From Paracraurococcus lichenis (GTDB taxonomy: Bacteria; Pseudomonadota; Alphaproteobacteria; Acetobacterales; Acetobacteraceae), in contig NZ_JAUTWS010000006.1 of NCBI RefSeq assembly GCF_030657435.1, positions 1 to 64,000 of the forward strand: a DNA stretch of 64,000 nucleotides. The letters are read 5' to 3'. The notes below the pieces were generated by a model. The model searched no databases, was not told where the DNA came from, and saw only the letters and a program-made list of their open reading frames with translations. Below, piece by piece: positions 25,966 to 33,475 of this stretch. Every line of letters begins with the position of its first letter. The stretch's first letter is position 1. The position numbers and the translations under genes are program-made.

Positions 25966-26370
25966 CTAGGCGCCTTGCGCCCAGGGGTCGTAGGTGCCGA
26001 AGTGCCAGAGATGCCCTTCCGGGTCGCGGCAGGAATAGCTGCGGCCGCCATAGGGCTCGTCCGAGACCGGCGCGACGATCTCCGCGCCGGCGCGGCGGGC
26101 GCGGGCCATATGCGCGTCGACGTCGGGGACGATCACATAGGCGCTCTGCGTGACATGGCCGAGCGGGGGCAATTGGATCGCGCCGGTTCCCTCCTCGCCG
26201 GCCGGGCCGAGCATGATCATGCTCTCGCCGAAGGTGAGTTGCGCGAAGACCACCGTCCCCGCCGCATCGGTCTGCAGCCGGCGGCGCGTGAAGCCGAAGG
26301 CGCGGCAGAGCCAGTCCACCGCCGCCGCGGCGTCGCGGTAGGGCAGGGTGGGGATGATGGTGGCGCGCAT
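25966..26370 (-). CDS. VOC superfamily (glyoxalase/PhnB-like) protein
   Basis: This 134-residue protein has the paired beta-alpha-beta-beta-beta layout of the vicinal-oxygen-chelate fold. IPTLPYRDAAAAVDWLCRAFGF starts the first module and SAYVIVPDVDAHMARARRAG the second; DPEGHLWHFGTYDPW closes the protein with the usual metal or substrate residues. PhnB-like and bleomycin-resistance-like members share this form, so function remains open. The ATG at 26370 has an AAGGA site upstream. It is followed by the nitroreductase after 20 bases, suggesting co-transcription. Confidence 0.82.
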   Translation of the reverse strand: MRATIIPTLPYRDAAAAVDWLCRAFGFTRRRLQTDAAGTVVFAQLTFGESMIMLGPAGEEGTGAIQLPPLGHVTQSAYVIVPDVDAHMARARRAGAEIVAPVSDEPYGGRSYSCRDPEGHLWHFGTYDPWAQGA

Positions 26371-26470
26371 GCGGGAAGTCCTTGGTCGAGGCGGCCGCCT
26401 GCCGGGGTGCCTGCGACGTCATCAGCGAATCGTGGCCGCAGGGTTGCCGCCACGGGTCATCCTCGCCCGA

Positions 26471-28525
26471 TCAGGCCGCGCGCACCACCCAGGCATCCGC
26501 GACCGTCACGCCCTGGCCCTCGGCATGGATGATCAGCGGGTTGATCTCCGCTTCCGCGATATCGGCGCGCGCGGCAAGACGCGATAGCGCGACCACGGCG
26601 CGGGCGAGCGCCGGCAGGTCGCCGCGGGGCAGGCCGCGCCAGCCGGCCAGGGGCCGCAGCCCCTTCACCTCGTCGATCATCGCCATCGCCTCGGCTTCGT
26701 CCACGGGCGCGAGGCGGAGCGTGACGTCGCGGAACAATTCCGCCGTGACGCCGCCGGTGCCGAGCAGGACGACCGGCCCGACCTCCGGATCGCGGCGGAA
26801 GCCGAGGATGGCCTCGCCGAGGCCCCTGGCCATGGGCTGCGCGAGGAAGCCCGTCAGTGTCGCCTGCGGCGCCATCCGGGCGACGCGGCCCTGCATGGCG
26901 GCGGCCTCCTGCGCCAGGGTCGCGGCATCGGGGATGCCGAGCCGGACCCCGCCGACCTCCGTCTTGTGGGCGAGGTCGGGCGAGAGGATCTTCAGCGCGA
27001 CCGGGAAGGCCAGGTCCGGCGGCGCGTCCTTTGGCTGGCGCAGGACGGCGAAGGGGCTGGCGAGGCCGAGCGCGGCGAAGAGGCGGCGGGCATCGGCCTC
27101 GTCCGGGCGCGCCGGGAGGGCGTGGTCGATGGCGGGCAGCGAGGGTGCCGGGCGCGGCGCGCGCCAGTCGCACCAGGCGCGGATGCAGTCGGCGGCGCTC
27201 TCGGGCGTGCGGAAGGCGGGGATGCCGGCCTCGGCCAGCAGGCGCAGCGAGGCATCGGCCTGCGGCACGAGGAAGGCGGCGACCGGCTTGGCGCCGCCCG
27301 CATCCCGCGCGCGGAGGATGCCGGCGACGGCATCCTGCGGCCGGAACTGGGCGGAGGAGCCGATGACGGAGAGCACGAGGTCGGTATCGGCCGCGTTCTG
27401 CAGCGCGTCGATCGCGGCCGCCACGCGCTCCGGCTTCGCGCCGGCCAGCGTCAGGTCCAGCAGGCGGCCGTGATGGTGGATGCCGGCGGCGTCGAGCTTC
27501 GCGCCGGCAGCGGCATCCGGCGCGCGCGCCTCGATCCCCGCGACGCCGAGGCAGTCCACCGCCATGGCGCCACCGCCGCCCGTCGTCGTCGTCACGCTGA
27601 CGGCGCGATGCGGCTGCGCGGGCGGGCGGCGGCTGCGGGCGAGCGCAGGAAGCTCGATCAGGGCCTCCAGTGTGGTAACCCGGAGAATGCCATGGGCACG
27701 GAAGAAGGCCTCCGCCGCGGCGTCGGAACCGGCGAGGGCACCGGTATGGCTGGTGGCGAGTTCCGCGCCATAGGGGGAGCGGCCGAGCTTGTAGGCAATC
27801 ACCGGCTTGCCCGCTTCATGGGCGCGGCGCGCGAGGTCGGCGAAGTGTTGCGGCTGCCGGATCGCCTCCAGGAAGAGCAGGATGGCGTCCACCTGCGGGT
27901 CGTCCACCAGCAGGCCGGCGACCTCGCCGGCGCTCAGGTCCGCCTCGTTCCCCGTGCCGACGAGGTGGGAGAAGCCGATGCCGCGCGATGCGCCGCGCGA
28001 CATGATGGCGCCCATCATGGAGCCGGACTGGCTGACCAGCGCGATGCGGCCGGCCGGCAGCGAGTCGGCCTCGAGCGCGGCATTGACCGAGCAGGCGATG
28101 CGGTCGTTGAGGTTGACCACGCCCATGGAGTTGGGGCCGAGGATGCGCAGGCCCGCGCGCCGCGCCGTCGCCAGCAGCCTGGCCTGCAGCGCCGCGCCCT
28201 CCGGTCCGGCCTCGGCGAAGCCGTCGGCGAGCACGCAGGCCGCGGGGATGCCCTTGGCCGCGACCGCGTCCACGACGCCTTCGACATGCGGCGTGTTGAG
28301 CAGGATATAGGCGAGGTCCACCTCGCCCGGGATGTCGGTGACCGTGGGGTAGGCCCGCGCGCCCAGCACCTCGGCCTCGCGCGGGTGCACCGGCAGGATG
28401 TCGCCGGTATAGCCGTGCTTGCGGAGGTAGAGCTGCGCCCGCGCGGTCAGGCGCTTCGGGTCGGAGGAAGCGCCGATGAGGGCGATGCGGCGCGGCTGGA
28501 AGAGTGCCCTATGCAGGTCTTGCAT
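26471..28525 (-). CDS. ADP-forming acyl-CoA synthetase (acetate--CoA ligase family)
   Basis: This 684-residue single-chain enzyme joins the alpha part (CoA-binding, residues about 8-140 with IALIGASSDPKRLTARAQLY, and ligase-CoA domains to about 440) with a beta ATP-grasp part (about 465-680, with FPVALKILSPDLAHKTEVGG). The phosphohistidine segment ATSHTGALAGSDAA near residue 260 is complete, so it should be catalytically competent, unlike many Pat proteins. It converts an acyl-CoA plus ADP and phosphate to acid, CoA and ATP, or the reverse. The ATG at 28525 has an AAGGA site. It lies downstream of an SDR dehydrogenase gene but after a terminator-like hairpin. Confidence 0.9.
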   Translation of the reverse strand: MQDLHRALFQPRRIALIGASSDPKRLTARAQLYLRKHGYTGDILPVHPREAEVLGARAYPTVTDIPGEVDLAYILLNTPHVEGVVDAVAAKGIPAACVLADGFAEAGPEGAALQARLLATARRAGLRILGPNSMGVVNLNDRIACSVNAALEADSLPAGRIALVSQSGSMMGAIMSRGASRGIGFSHLVGTGNEADLSAGEVAGLLVDDPQVDAILLFLEAIRQPQHFADLARRAHEAGKPVIAYKLGRSPYGAELATSHTGALAGSDAAAEAFFRAHGILRVTTLEALIELPALARSRRPPAQPHRAVSVTTTTGGGGAMAVDCLGVAGIEARAPDAAAGAKLDAAGIHHHGRLLDLTLAGAKPERVAAAIDALQNAADTDLVLSVIGSSAQFRPQDAVAGILRARDAGGAKPVAAFLVPQADASLRLLAEAGIPAFRTPESAADCIRAWCDWRAPRPAPSLPAIDHALPARPDEADARRLFAALGLASPFAVLRQPKDAPPDLAFPVALKILSPDLAHKTEVGGVRLGIPDAATLAQEAAAMQGRVARMAPQATLTGFLAQPMARGLGEAILGFRRDPEVGPVVLLGTGGVTAELFRDVTLRLAPVDEAEAMAMIDEVKGLRPLAGWRGLPRGDLPALARAVVALSRLAARADIAEAEINPLIIHAEGQGVTVADAWVVRAA

Positions 28526-28670
28526 GTTCGATCCTTCTTGGGGGGAGAGAGGGCGACCGTTGATCGCCTTCGGCGCTCACCCCCCCCAAGCCCCCCACTC
28601 ACCGTCTTCCGTGAGTCGGGAACTGCCGCACGGCGAGTGTCAGACTCACAGAAGAAGGGTGGTGGGGTTC

Positions 28671-28694
28671 GGGGAGGAGGTTCTCCTCCTCCCC
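28671..28694 (-). terminator. Terminator hairpin after the SDR gene
   Basis: GGGGAGGAGG at 28671-28680 pairs perfectly with CCTCCTCCCC at 28685-28694 around TTCT. On the minus strand it lies 10 bases after the SDR stop and is followed by a CCCCACCACCC and CTTCTTCTG tract, a T-rich tail of modest quality. Its form closely resembles the hairpin at 16739-16777. Confidence 0.55.
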
Positions 28695-28704
28695 GCCCTT
28701 CGGC

Positions 28705-29616
28705 TTAGAGCGGATCCCAGGAGAACACCTCGCCCGAGCGCTCGAGCGGGATGAAGAAGCTCTTCAGCGCCGGCAGCGCGTGCTCGGCGATGCTCTCCGG
28801 CGTCCAGCCCTCGCCGCTGTGGATGCCGCGGATCGGGCGGTTCTGGCTGAACAGGAACAGCTCGTTCATCCGCGGGCCGAAGATCTGGCCGTTGACCTCC
28901 TTCGCCGCGTCGGAGGCGAGGAAGACCGCGAGCGGCGCATTCTTCTCCGGCCCCATGCGCATGATCTTCTCGACCCGCGCCTTCTGCTCCGGCGTCTCCG
29001 CCGGGATGGAGCTCGTCATGCGGCTCCAGGCGAAGGGGGCGAGGCAGTTGGAGCGGACGTTGTAGCGCTTCATGTCGAGCGCGATGGACTTCGACAGCGC
29101 GGCGATGCCGAGCTTGGCCGCGGAGTAGTTCGCCTGGCCGAAATTGCCGATCAGGCCGGAGGTCGAGGTGATGTGGACGTAGGACCCGCTCTCCTGCTTG
29201 CGGAAATGCGTCGCCGCATGGCGGGAGACGTAGAAGGAGCCGTTGAGATGCACGTCGATGACCGCGTCCCACTCCTCCGGCGTCATGCGGTGGAAGATCT
29301 GGTCGCGCAGGATGCCGGCGTTGTTCACCACGATGTCGATGCGGCCGAAATGGTCCAGCGCGGACTGGACGATCTTCCCGGCGCTCTCCCAGGAGGACAC
29401 GCTGTCGGTATTGATCTCGGCCTGGCCGCCGCGCTGCTCGATGATCTGCTTGGTCTGCTGCGCCGGCGTCGCGGACTGGCCCTCGCCCGAGAGGCTCGCA
29501 CCGATGTCGTTGATGATGACCTTGGCACCGGCCTGCGCCATGTGCAGCGCGATCTCGCGGCCGATGCCGCCGCCCGAGCCGGTCACGACCGCGACCTTGC
29601 CGTCCAGCATGCCCAT
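28705..29616 (-). CDS. SDR family oxidoreductase, 3-hydroxyacyl-CoA dehydrogenase-like
   Basis: This 303-residue short-chain dehydrogenase has the NAD(P) motif VTGSGGGIGREIA at residues about 11-23, the NNAG motif near 98, a catalytic Ser in HITSTSGLIG and Tyr-Lys in ANYSAAKLG near 167. Its loop arrangement (NDIGASLSGEGQS, RDQIFHRMTPEEWDAVIDVH) resembles the dehydrogenase unit of multifunctional beta-oxidation enzyme type 2 and related bacterial enzymes. The C-terminus is longer than in classic 250-residue SDRs. The ATG at 29616 follows a GAGGA site; ATG 29610 is an alternative. The acyl-CoA synthetase downstream makes an acyl-CoA substrate plausible. Confidence 0.88.
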   Translation of the reverse strand: MGMLDGKVAVVTGSGGGIGREIALHMAQAGAKVIINDIGASLSGEGQSATPAQQTKQIIEQRGGQAEINTDSVSSWESAGKIVQSALDHFGRIDIVVNNAGILRDQIFHRMTPEEWDAVIDVHLNGSFYVSRHAATHFRKQESGSYVHITSTSGLIGNFGQANYSAAKLGIAALSKSIALDMKRYNVRSNCLAPFAWSRMTSSIPAETPEQKARVEKIMRMGPEKNAPLAVFLASDAAKEVNGQIFGPRMNELFLFSQNRPIRGIHSGEGWTPESIAEHALPALKSFFIPLERSGEVFSWDPL

Positions 29617-29818
29617 GATGGCGTTCCTCTCCCATGAATGCGTAGGCTGCTAACCGTAGCGCCGCCGGGGCGGGCCGTGAAGCGGGGCCGGACCGGATCA
29701 TGTCGCCGGCGGGGCGCCGCGCGCCGGCCGCCTCCCGTCTCGCCACCCCGCCGCGTGCGCATCCGACGCGGGCGTCGTAGCCTCCCCGGCCGGCACGGTC
29801 CGGGGGAGGAGAGCATCC

Positions 29819-30211
29819 ATGGAGAAGAGCCCGACCTACCAGAAGGGGCGGGAGATCCGCCGCGAGCTCATCGGCGAGGCTGCGGTGAAGCGGATCGACG
29901 AGACGGTCTACAACGACCCGATCATGCGGAAATTCGGCGACTACGCCTCGGAGGCCGTCTTCGGCATGCTCTGGGGCCGGCCGGGCCTCGACAAGAAGAC
30001 CCGGGCGCTGGTCTGCGTCGTCTCCGACACCGCCATCCATGCCTGGCCGGAGCTGAAGATCCATCTCCGCATGGCCCGCAACATGGGCTGGACGGAGGAG
30101 GAGCTGACCGAGGCGCTGCTGCACATGGGCGGCTATGTCGGCCTGCCCACGGTGCGGGAGGCGCTGCTGGTCGCCCGCGACCTCTTTGCCGAGATGCGCG
30201 GGGAGGGGTAG
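29819..30211 (+). CDS. Carboxymuconolactone decarboxylase family protein
   Basis: This 130-residue all-helical protein matches the carboxymuconolactone decarboxylase/AhpD superfamily: YNDPIMRKFGDYASEAVFGM then RPGLDKKTRALVCVVSD, followed by ELKIHLRMARNMGWTEEEL and EALLHMGGYVGLPTVREAL. It has no CxxC pair, so it is not a peroxidase of the AhpD type. True PcaC enzymes act in beta-ketoadipate breakdown, but no other pathway genes are nearby, so the role is open. ATG 29819 follows a strong GGGGGAGGAG site. It is divergent from the SDR gene over about 200 bases in which I see no other gene. Confidence 0.85.
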   Translation: MEKSPTYQKGREIRRELIGEAAVKRIDETVYNDPIMRKFGDYASEAVFGMLWGRPGLDKKTRALVCVVSDTAIHAWPELKIHLRMARNMGWTEEELTEALLHMGGYVGLPTVREALLVARDLFAEMRGEG

Positions 30212-30284
30212 GGCGGTCGCAGCGGCGCCGGTACGCCGTTTGCAGGCTGCCCGGCGCCGACCACCGCAGCACGAAGGCCGCCGC

Positions 30285-30767
30285 ATGACCGAAGCCGATC
30301 CCGTCGCCATCCGCCACATGCGGCGCGCCCTCCGCCTCGCCTGCGATTCCGTCGCCTCCGGCGGCGGGCCCTTCGGCGCCGTCATCGCGCGCGGGGAGGA
30401 GGTGGTGGCCGAGGGCAACAACCGCGTCACCCTCGAGCTCGACCCGACCGCGCATGCCGAGGTGACGGCGATCCGCCAGGCCTGCCGCGCACTCGGCCGC
30501 TTCGACCTGCGCGGGTTGACGCTCTATTCGAGCTGCGAGCCCTGCCCGATGTGCCTTGCCGCCATCCATTGGGCGCGGCTCGACGGCGCCTTTTTCGCCG
30601 GCACCCGCTGGGATGCGGCGGCGGCGGGCTTCGACGACGAGCTCCTGTACCGGGAGGTCGCGGCGCCGCTCGAGCAGCGCCAGGTCCCGACCCGGCCGCT
30701 GCTGCCCGAGGAGGGGAAGCAGCCCTTCGCGGACTGGCTGACCAAGGCCGACCGCACGCCCTACTGA
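30285..30767 (+). CDS. Nucleoside deaminase (guanine/cytidine-deaminase fold)
   Basis: This 160-residue zinc deaminase has the two metal-binding motifs THAE-like PTAHAEVTAI (His and catalytic Glu, near residue 51-60) and SSCEPCPMCLAAI (PCxxC, near residue 85-95). The arrangement and C-terminal LPEEGKQPFADWL fit guanine deaminase (GuaD-like) or tRNA-adenosine-deaminase-like enzymes; the short C-terminal region and N-terminal AIRHMRRALRLACDSV point to GuaD-like nucleobase deamination. It would be cytoplasmic. The ATG at 30285 begins the conserved domain; the frame is open 50 codons further upstream without homologous sequence. It converges with the GH5-like gene. Confidence 0.85.
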   Translation: MTEADPVAIRHMRRALRLACDSVASGGGPFGAVIARGEEVVAEGNNRVTLELDPTAHAEVTAIRQACRALGRFDLRGLTLYSSCEPCPMCLAAIHWARLDGAFFAGTRWDAAAAGFDDELLYREVAAPLEQRQVPTRPLLPEEGKQPFADWLTKADRTPY

Positions 30768-30772
30768 ACTCC

Positions 30773-31678
30773 CTACTGGGCCAGCAGCCGGCGGACCTCC
30801 GGATAGGGCGCCGGCCCGTCCTCCGGCTGCAGCCGGTACCAGCCGCCATGGCTGTAGGACCAGAGGGTCGCGGGCAGGTTCAACTCCCGGAGCACGGGCA
30901 GGCCGGCGCGCAGGTCCTCGATCCAGCGCTCGCGCCGTTCCTGCTTGTCGCCGCTGGCATTGTACTCGGCGCAGAGCACCGGCAGGTTGTACCGCTCGCG
31001 CCAGGCGATGGCCGGGGCGAAGCGGCGGCGCACCTCGGCTGGGCTGCCGCCGCCATAGTCGTGCACCTCGGCGATGGTCCAGGGATCGGCGGGCGGCGCC
31101 ATCTCGGGGAGGGAGCGGATGCTGTTCCACTCCTTGCCGCCCCACATCAGCAGGTGGCGCGGCGCTTCCTTGCGGATCGCCCCCAGCATCCGGTCGCGGA
31201 TCGGCTGCCAGGTGTCGGTGGTCTGGAAGGCCGGCTCGTTCACCGGGGCGAAGACCACCATCTCCGGGTCGGTCCGCGCCGCGAACCAGCGGGCGCGCCG
31301 GCCCAGGCCGTCGATGTCGCGCGACTCCGGCGAGCCCTGGTGCACGATGTCCTGCAGGGCGAGCAGCACCGGCAGGCCAGCCGCCGTCGCATCGGCGATG
31401 GCGTCATGGAACATCTCGAACAGCTCGATGCCGTCGGCCGGGACGATGAACCGGACATGGTCGAAGCCGGCAGCCCGGAATTCCCGCCACCAGGCGCGGC
31501 CCAGGCGGCGCGCATGGTTGTCCCGCGTGACGGGGAACCAGCGTTCCAGGTTGGCGCCCACCCGCAGCCGGGCGAGCCGCGTGCGGAAATCCGCCGCCTG
31601 CGCCGCGGCCTGGCCGGCCGCGAGCAGCGGCACCGCCATCAGCCCGCGGCGGGAGAGGGGGAGGGCGCCCGGCTGCAC
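30773..31678 (-). CDS. Glycoside hydrolase family 5-like secreted glycanase
   Basis: This 301-residue protein has a twin-arginine-like leader (LSRRGLMAVPLLAAGQAAAQ, residues 8-27) and a TIM-barrel glycoside hydrolase domain. The predicted acid/base Glu is in FAPVNEPAF near residue 145 and the nucleophile Glu in VLCAEYNAS near 238, the spacing of family 5 cellulase-like enzymes. It should act in the periplasm or outside the cell on a beta-glycan. The GTG at 31678 has GAGGG upstream and is 8 bases after the small gene stop. It lies beside the type I secretion genes and the surface-glycan cluster, so a role in trimming the polymer is plausible but inferred. Confidence 0.8.
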   Translation of the reverse strand: MQPGALPLSRRGLMAVPLLAAGQAAAQAADFRTRLARLRVGANLERWFPVTRDNHARRLGRAWWREFRAAGFDHVRFIVPADGIELFEMFHDAIADATAAGLPVLLALQDIVHQGSPESRDIDGLGRRARWFAARTDPEMVVFAPVNEPAFQTTDTWQPIRDRMLGAIRKEAPRHLLMWGGKEWNSIRSLPEMAPPADPWTIAEVHDYGGGSPAEVRRRFAPAIAWRERYNLPVLCAEYNASGDKQERRERWIEDLRAGLPVLRELNLPATLWSYSHGGWYRLQPEDGPAPYPEVRRLLAQ

Positions 31679-31686
31679 CTTGGCCC

Positions 31687-31956
31687 TCAGCCGAAGCGGA
31701 AGGCGGAGGGCGCGGCCGCGTCGCCCGGGCTGCCGCCCTGCTGCGCCTGCTGCTCGCGCATCCTGGCCTCCACCTGCTTGATCAGGCCGGCCATGCCGTT
31801 GACCAGGTTGGGCAGTTGCACGAGCGGGATGATGAGCTGGCCGGCCGCGGCGGGCTTACCGTCGGGCGCGGTCTGGGCGAGGGTGAGGCGGGCGACCCCC
31901 GCGGTGACGCTGGCATCGAGGATGCCGTCGGCGAAGAGGGTGGGTCCAGCGGTCAT
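31687..31956 (-). CDS. Small protein of unknown function
   Basis: This 89-residue protein has a beta-rich N-terminal half (ADGILDASVTAGVARLTLAQ) and an amphipathic helix ending in Gln/Gly-rich sequence (GLIKQVEARMREQQAQQGG). The layout recalls DUF3467-type small proteins, but I cannot confirm this. The ATG at 31956 has GGAG eight bases upstream; the frame is open further without codon bias. It sits between the type I secretion adaptor gene (115 bases upstream, with two hairpins) and the GH5-like gene (8 bases downstream), so it may be expressed with the glycanase. Confidence 0.65.
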   Translation of the reverse strand: MTAGPTLFADGILDASVTAGVARLTLAQTAPDGKPAAAGQLIIPLVQLPNLVNGMAGLIKQVEARMREQQAQQGGSPGDAAAPSAFRFG

Positions 31957-31980
31957 GAATGGATCTCCGGCATGACGCAG

Positions 31981-32060
31981 CGGCCCCGGACGGTGCCGGG
32001 GCCGCTGCCAGGATAGCGCAACGGGGCTGGGCGTGCCGGCCGCATCGGGGCGGCCGGCAC
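31981..32060 (-). terminator. Two tandem GC-rich hairpins after the type I secretion operon
   Basis: CGGCCCCGG at 31981-31989 pairs with CCGGGGCCG at 31996-32004, and GTGCCGGCCGC at 32033-32043 pairs with GCGGCCGGCAC at 32050-32060; both stems are perfect. They lie directly after the adaptor stop on the minus strand. No T tract follows, so they may attenuate, stabilise the upstream message or terminate with Rho. Confidence 0.45.
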
Positions 32061-32071
32061 GGAGACCGGGG

Positions 32072-33475
32072 TTACTGCTCCTTGAAGGCCCGCGTGAAGC
32101 TGTCGATGAGCGGCTGGACCATGTACCGGAAGAAGGTCCGCTGGCCGATCTGGATATGGGCCTCCACCGGCATGCCGGGGGTGAGGAAGACGCTGGGAAG
32201 GTGCGCAAGCTGGTCCGGGTCGATCAGGATATAGGACCGGTAGTATTGCTGGCGCGACTGTTCGTTGGTTGTCACGTCCGCGGCGACCCAGGTCACATGG
32301 CCGTGGAGGTAGGGCACCAGGCGCTGCTTGAAGGCCGGCAGCCGCACCTCGGCCTGCAGGCCGGGATAGACCACGTCGATGTCCATGGGCTGGACGTTCA
32401 CCTCGGCCACCAAGCGGTCGTGGCTCGGGATCAGCTCCACGATCGGATCGGCGGGCTTCAGGACGGCGCCGATGGTGAAGACCTTCTGGTTCACCAGGGT
32501 CCCGTCCTCCGGCGCCACGATGTCGCGCCGGGTCACCACGTCGTTCGCCGCCTTCATCCGCTCCTCGGCCTCGGCCAGCTTGGCGCGGATGTCGCGCCGC
32601 TCGCTCGAGGAATCCTGCACGCGCTGGTCGAGCGTGGTCTGGATCTGCTTCCGGGCCTCGAGGATCGAGGCATTGGCGCGCTCCACCTGGCCGTTCAGGT
32701 CCTGGATCGTGCCCTCGAGGGCCGCGACCGCGCGCTGCAGCGCCAGCAGTTCCGGCAGGCGGCCGAGGCCCTTGCCGACCAGCTCGCGCCGCATCTGCTC
32801 CTCCTGCCTGGCGAAGGCGAGCTGCTGGCGGGTGGCCGTGAGCTGGCCGCGGGCGCCGGCGATGACGGCGTTCTGCTGGTCGATGCGGGCCTGCAGCACC
32901 TGGACCTGGCTGTTCAGGTTCGCCTTCTTCGCCTCGAAGAGCGCGCGCTGGCCGGTCACCGCCTCCATGGCGCGCGGCTCGGTGCTGGCGAGCAGGTCGG
33001 CCGGGAAATGGACCTCCTGCGCATTGGTCGCCTCGGCCTCCAGCCGCGCGTCCTGCGCCAGGAGCGACCAGCGCTGCGCCCGGAAGGTCTCGAGGTTGGC
33101 GTCGGCCTGGACGATGTCGAGCCGGGCGAGGACGTCGCCGGCACGGACCTTGTCGCCCTCCTTGAACAGCAGCTCGCGCACCATGCCGCCTTCCATGTGC
33201 TGGATGGTGCGGCGGGTGCCCTCGACCTTGATCGTGCCCGGGGCGACCGAGGCCTCGGCCAGCGGGGCCCAGCCGGCCCAGGCGACGAAGCCCAGGACGA
33301 AGACCACGAAGATCACCAGGCCGAAGAGCAGCGGCGCGCGGGTGCGCGGCTTCGGCGCATCCAGCAGCGGGTGGAAGGGGATGGGCGGCAGGCCCGTGCC
33401 CGGCCGGGCCAGGGCGACCGACCGCGGCGCCAGCGCCGGGGCGAGGGCGGTCTCGGTGTTCGTCGTCACGCTCAT
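32072..33475 (-). CDS. HlyD-family type I secretion membrane-fusion protein
   Basis: This 467-residue adaptor links the inner-membrane ABC ATPase of a type I secretion system to an outer-membrane channel. It has a cytoplasmic N-terminus, one membrane helix (about residues 50-70), the lipoyl half-domain TIQHMEGGMVRELLFKEGDK near 90, long coiled-coil helices (about 125-320), and the returning half-domain with IVAPEDGTLVN near 325. The C-terminal beta-barrel block QPLIDSFTRAFKEQ is typical of PrtE/HlyD relatives. Its ATG overlaps the ATPase TGA (TGATG). No TolC gene is nearby, so the outer channel must be encoded elsewhere. Confidence 0.92.
   Translation of the reverse strand: MSVTTNTETALAPALAPRSVALARPGTGLPPIPFHPLLDAPKPRTRAPLLFGLVIFVVFVLGFVAWAGWAPLAEASVAPGTIKVEGTRRTIQHMEGGMVRELLFKEGDKVRAGDVLARLDIVQADANLETFRAQRWSLLAQDARLEAEATNAQEVHFPADLLASTEPRAMEAVTGQRALFEAKKANLNSQVQVLQARIDQQNAVIAGARGQLTATRQQLAFARQEEQMRRELVGKGLGRLPELLALQRAVAALEGTIQDLNGQVERANASILEARKQIQTTLDQRVQDSSSERRDIRAKLAEAEERMKAANDVVTRRDIVAPEDGTLVNQKVFTIGAVLKPADPIVELIPSHDRLVAEVNVQPMDIDVVYPGLQAEVRLPAFKQRLVPYLHGHVTWVAADVTTNEQSRQQYYRSYILIDPDQLAHLPSVFLTPGMPVEAHIQIGQRTFFRYMVQPLIDSFTRAFKEQ

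Noticed and set aside
28597..28616. ACTCAC/GTGAGT inverted repeat before the acyl-CoA synthetase gene as an operator
   Set aside because: Only 6-bp arms in a region with many short repeats and C tracts; too weak without conservation data.
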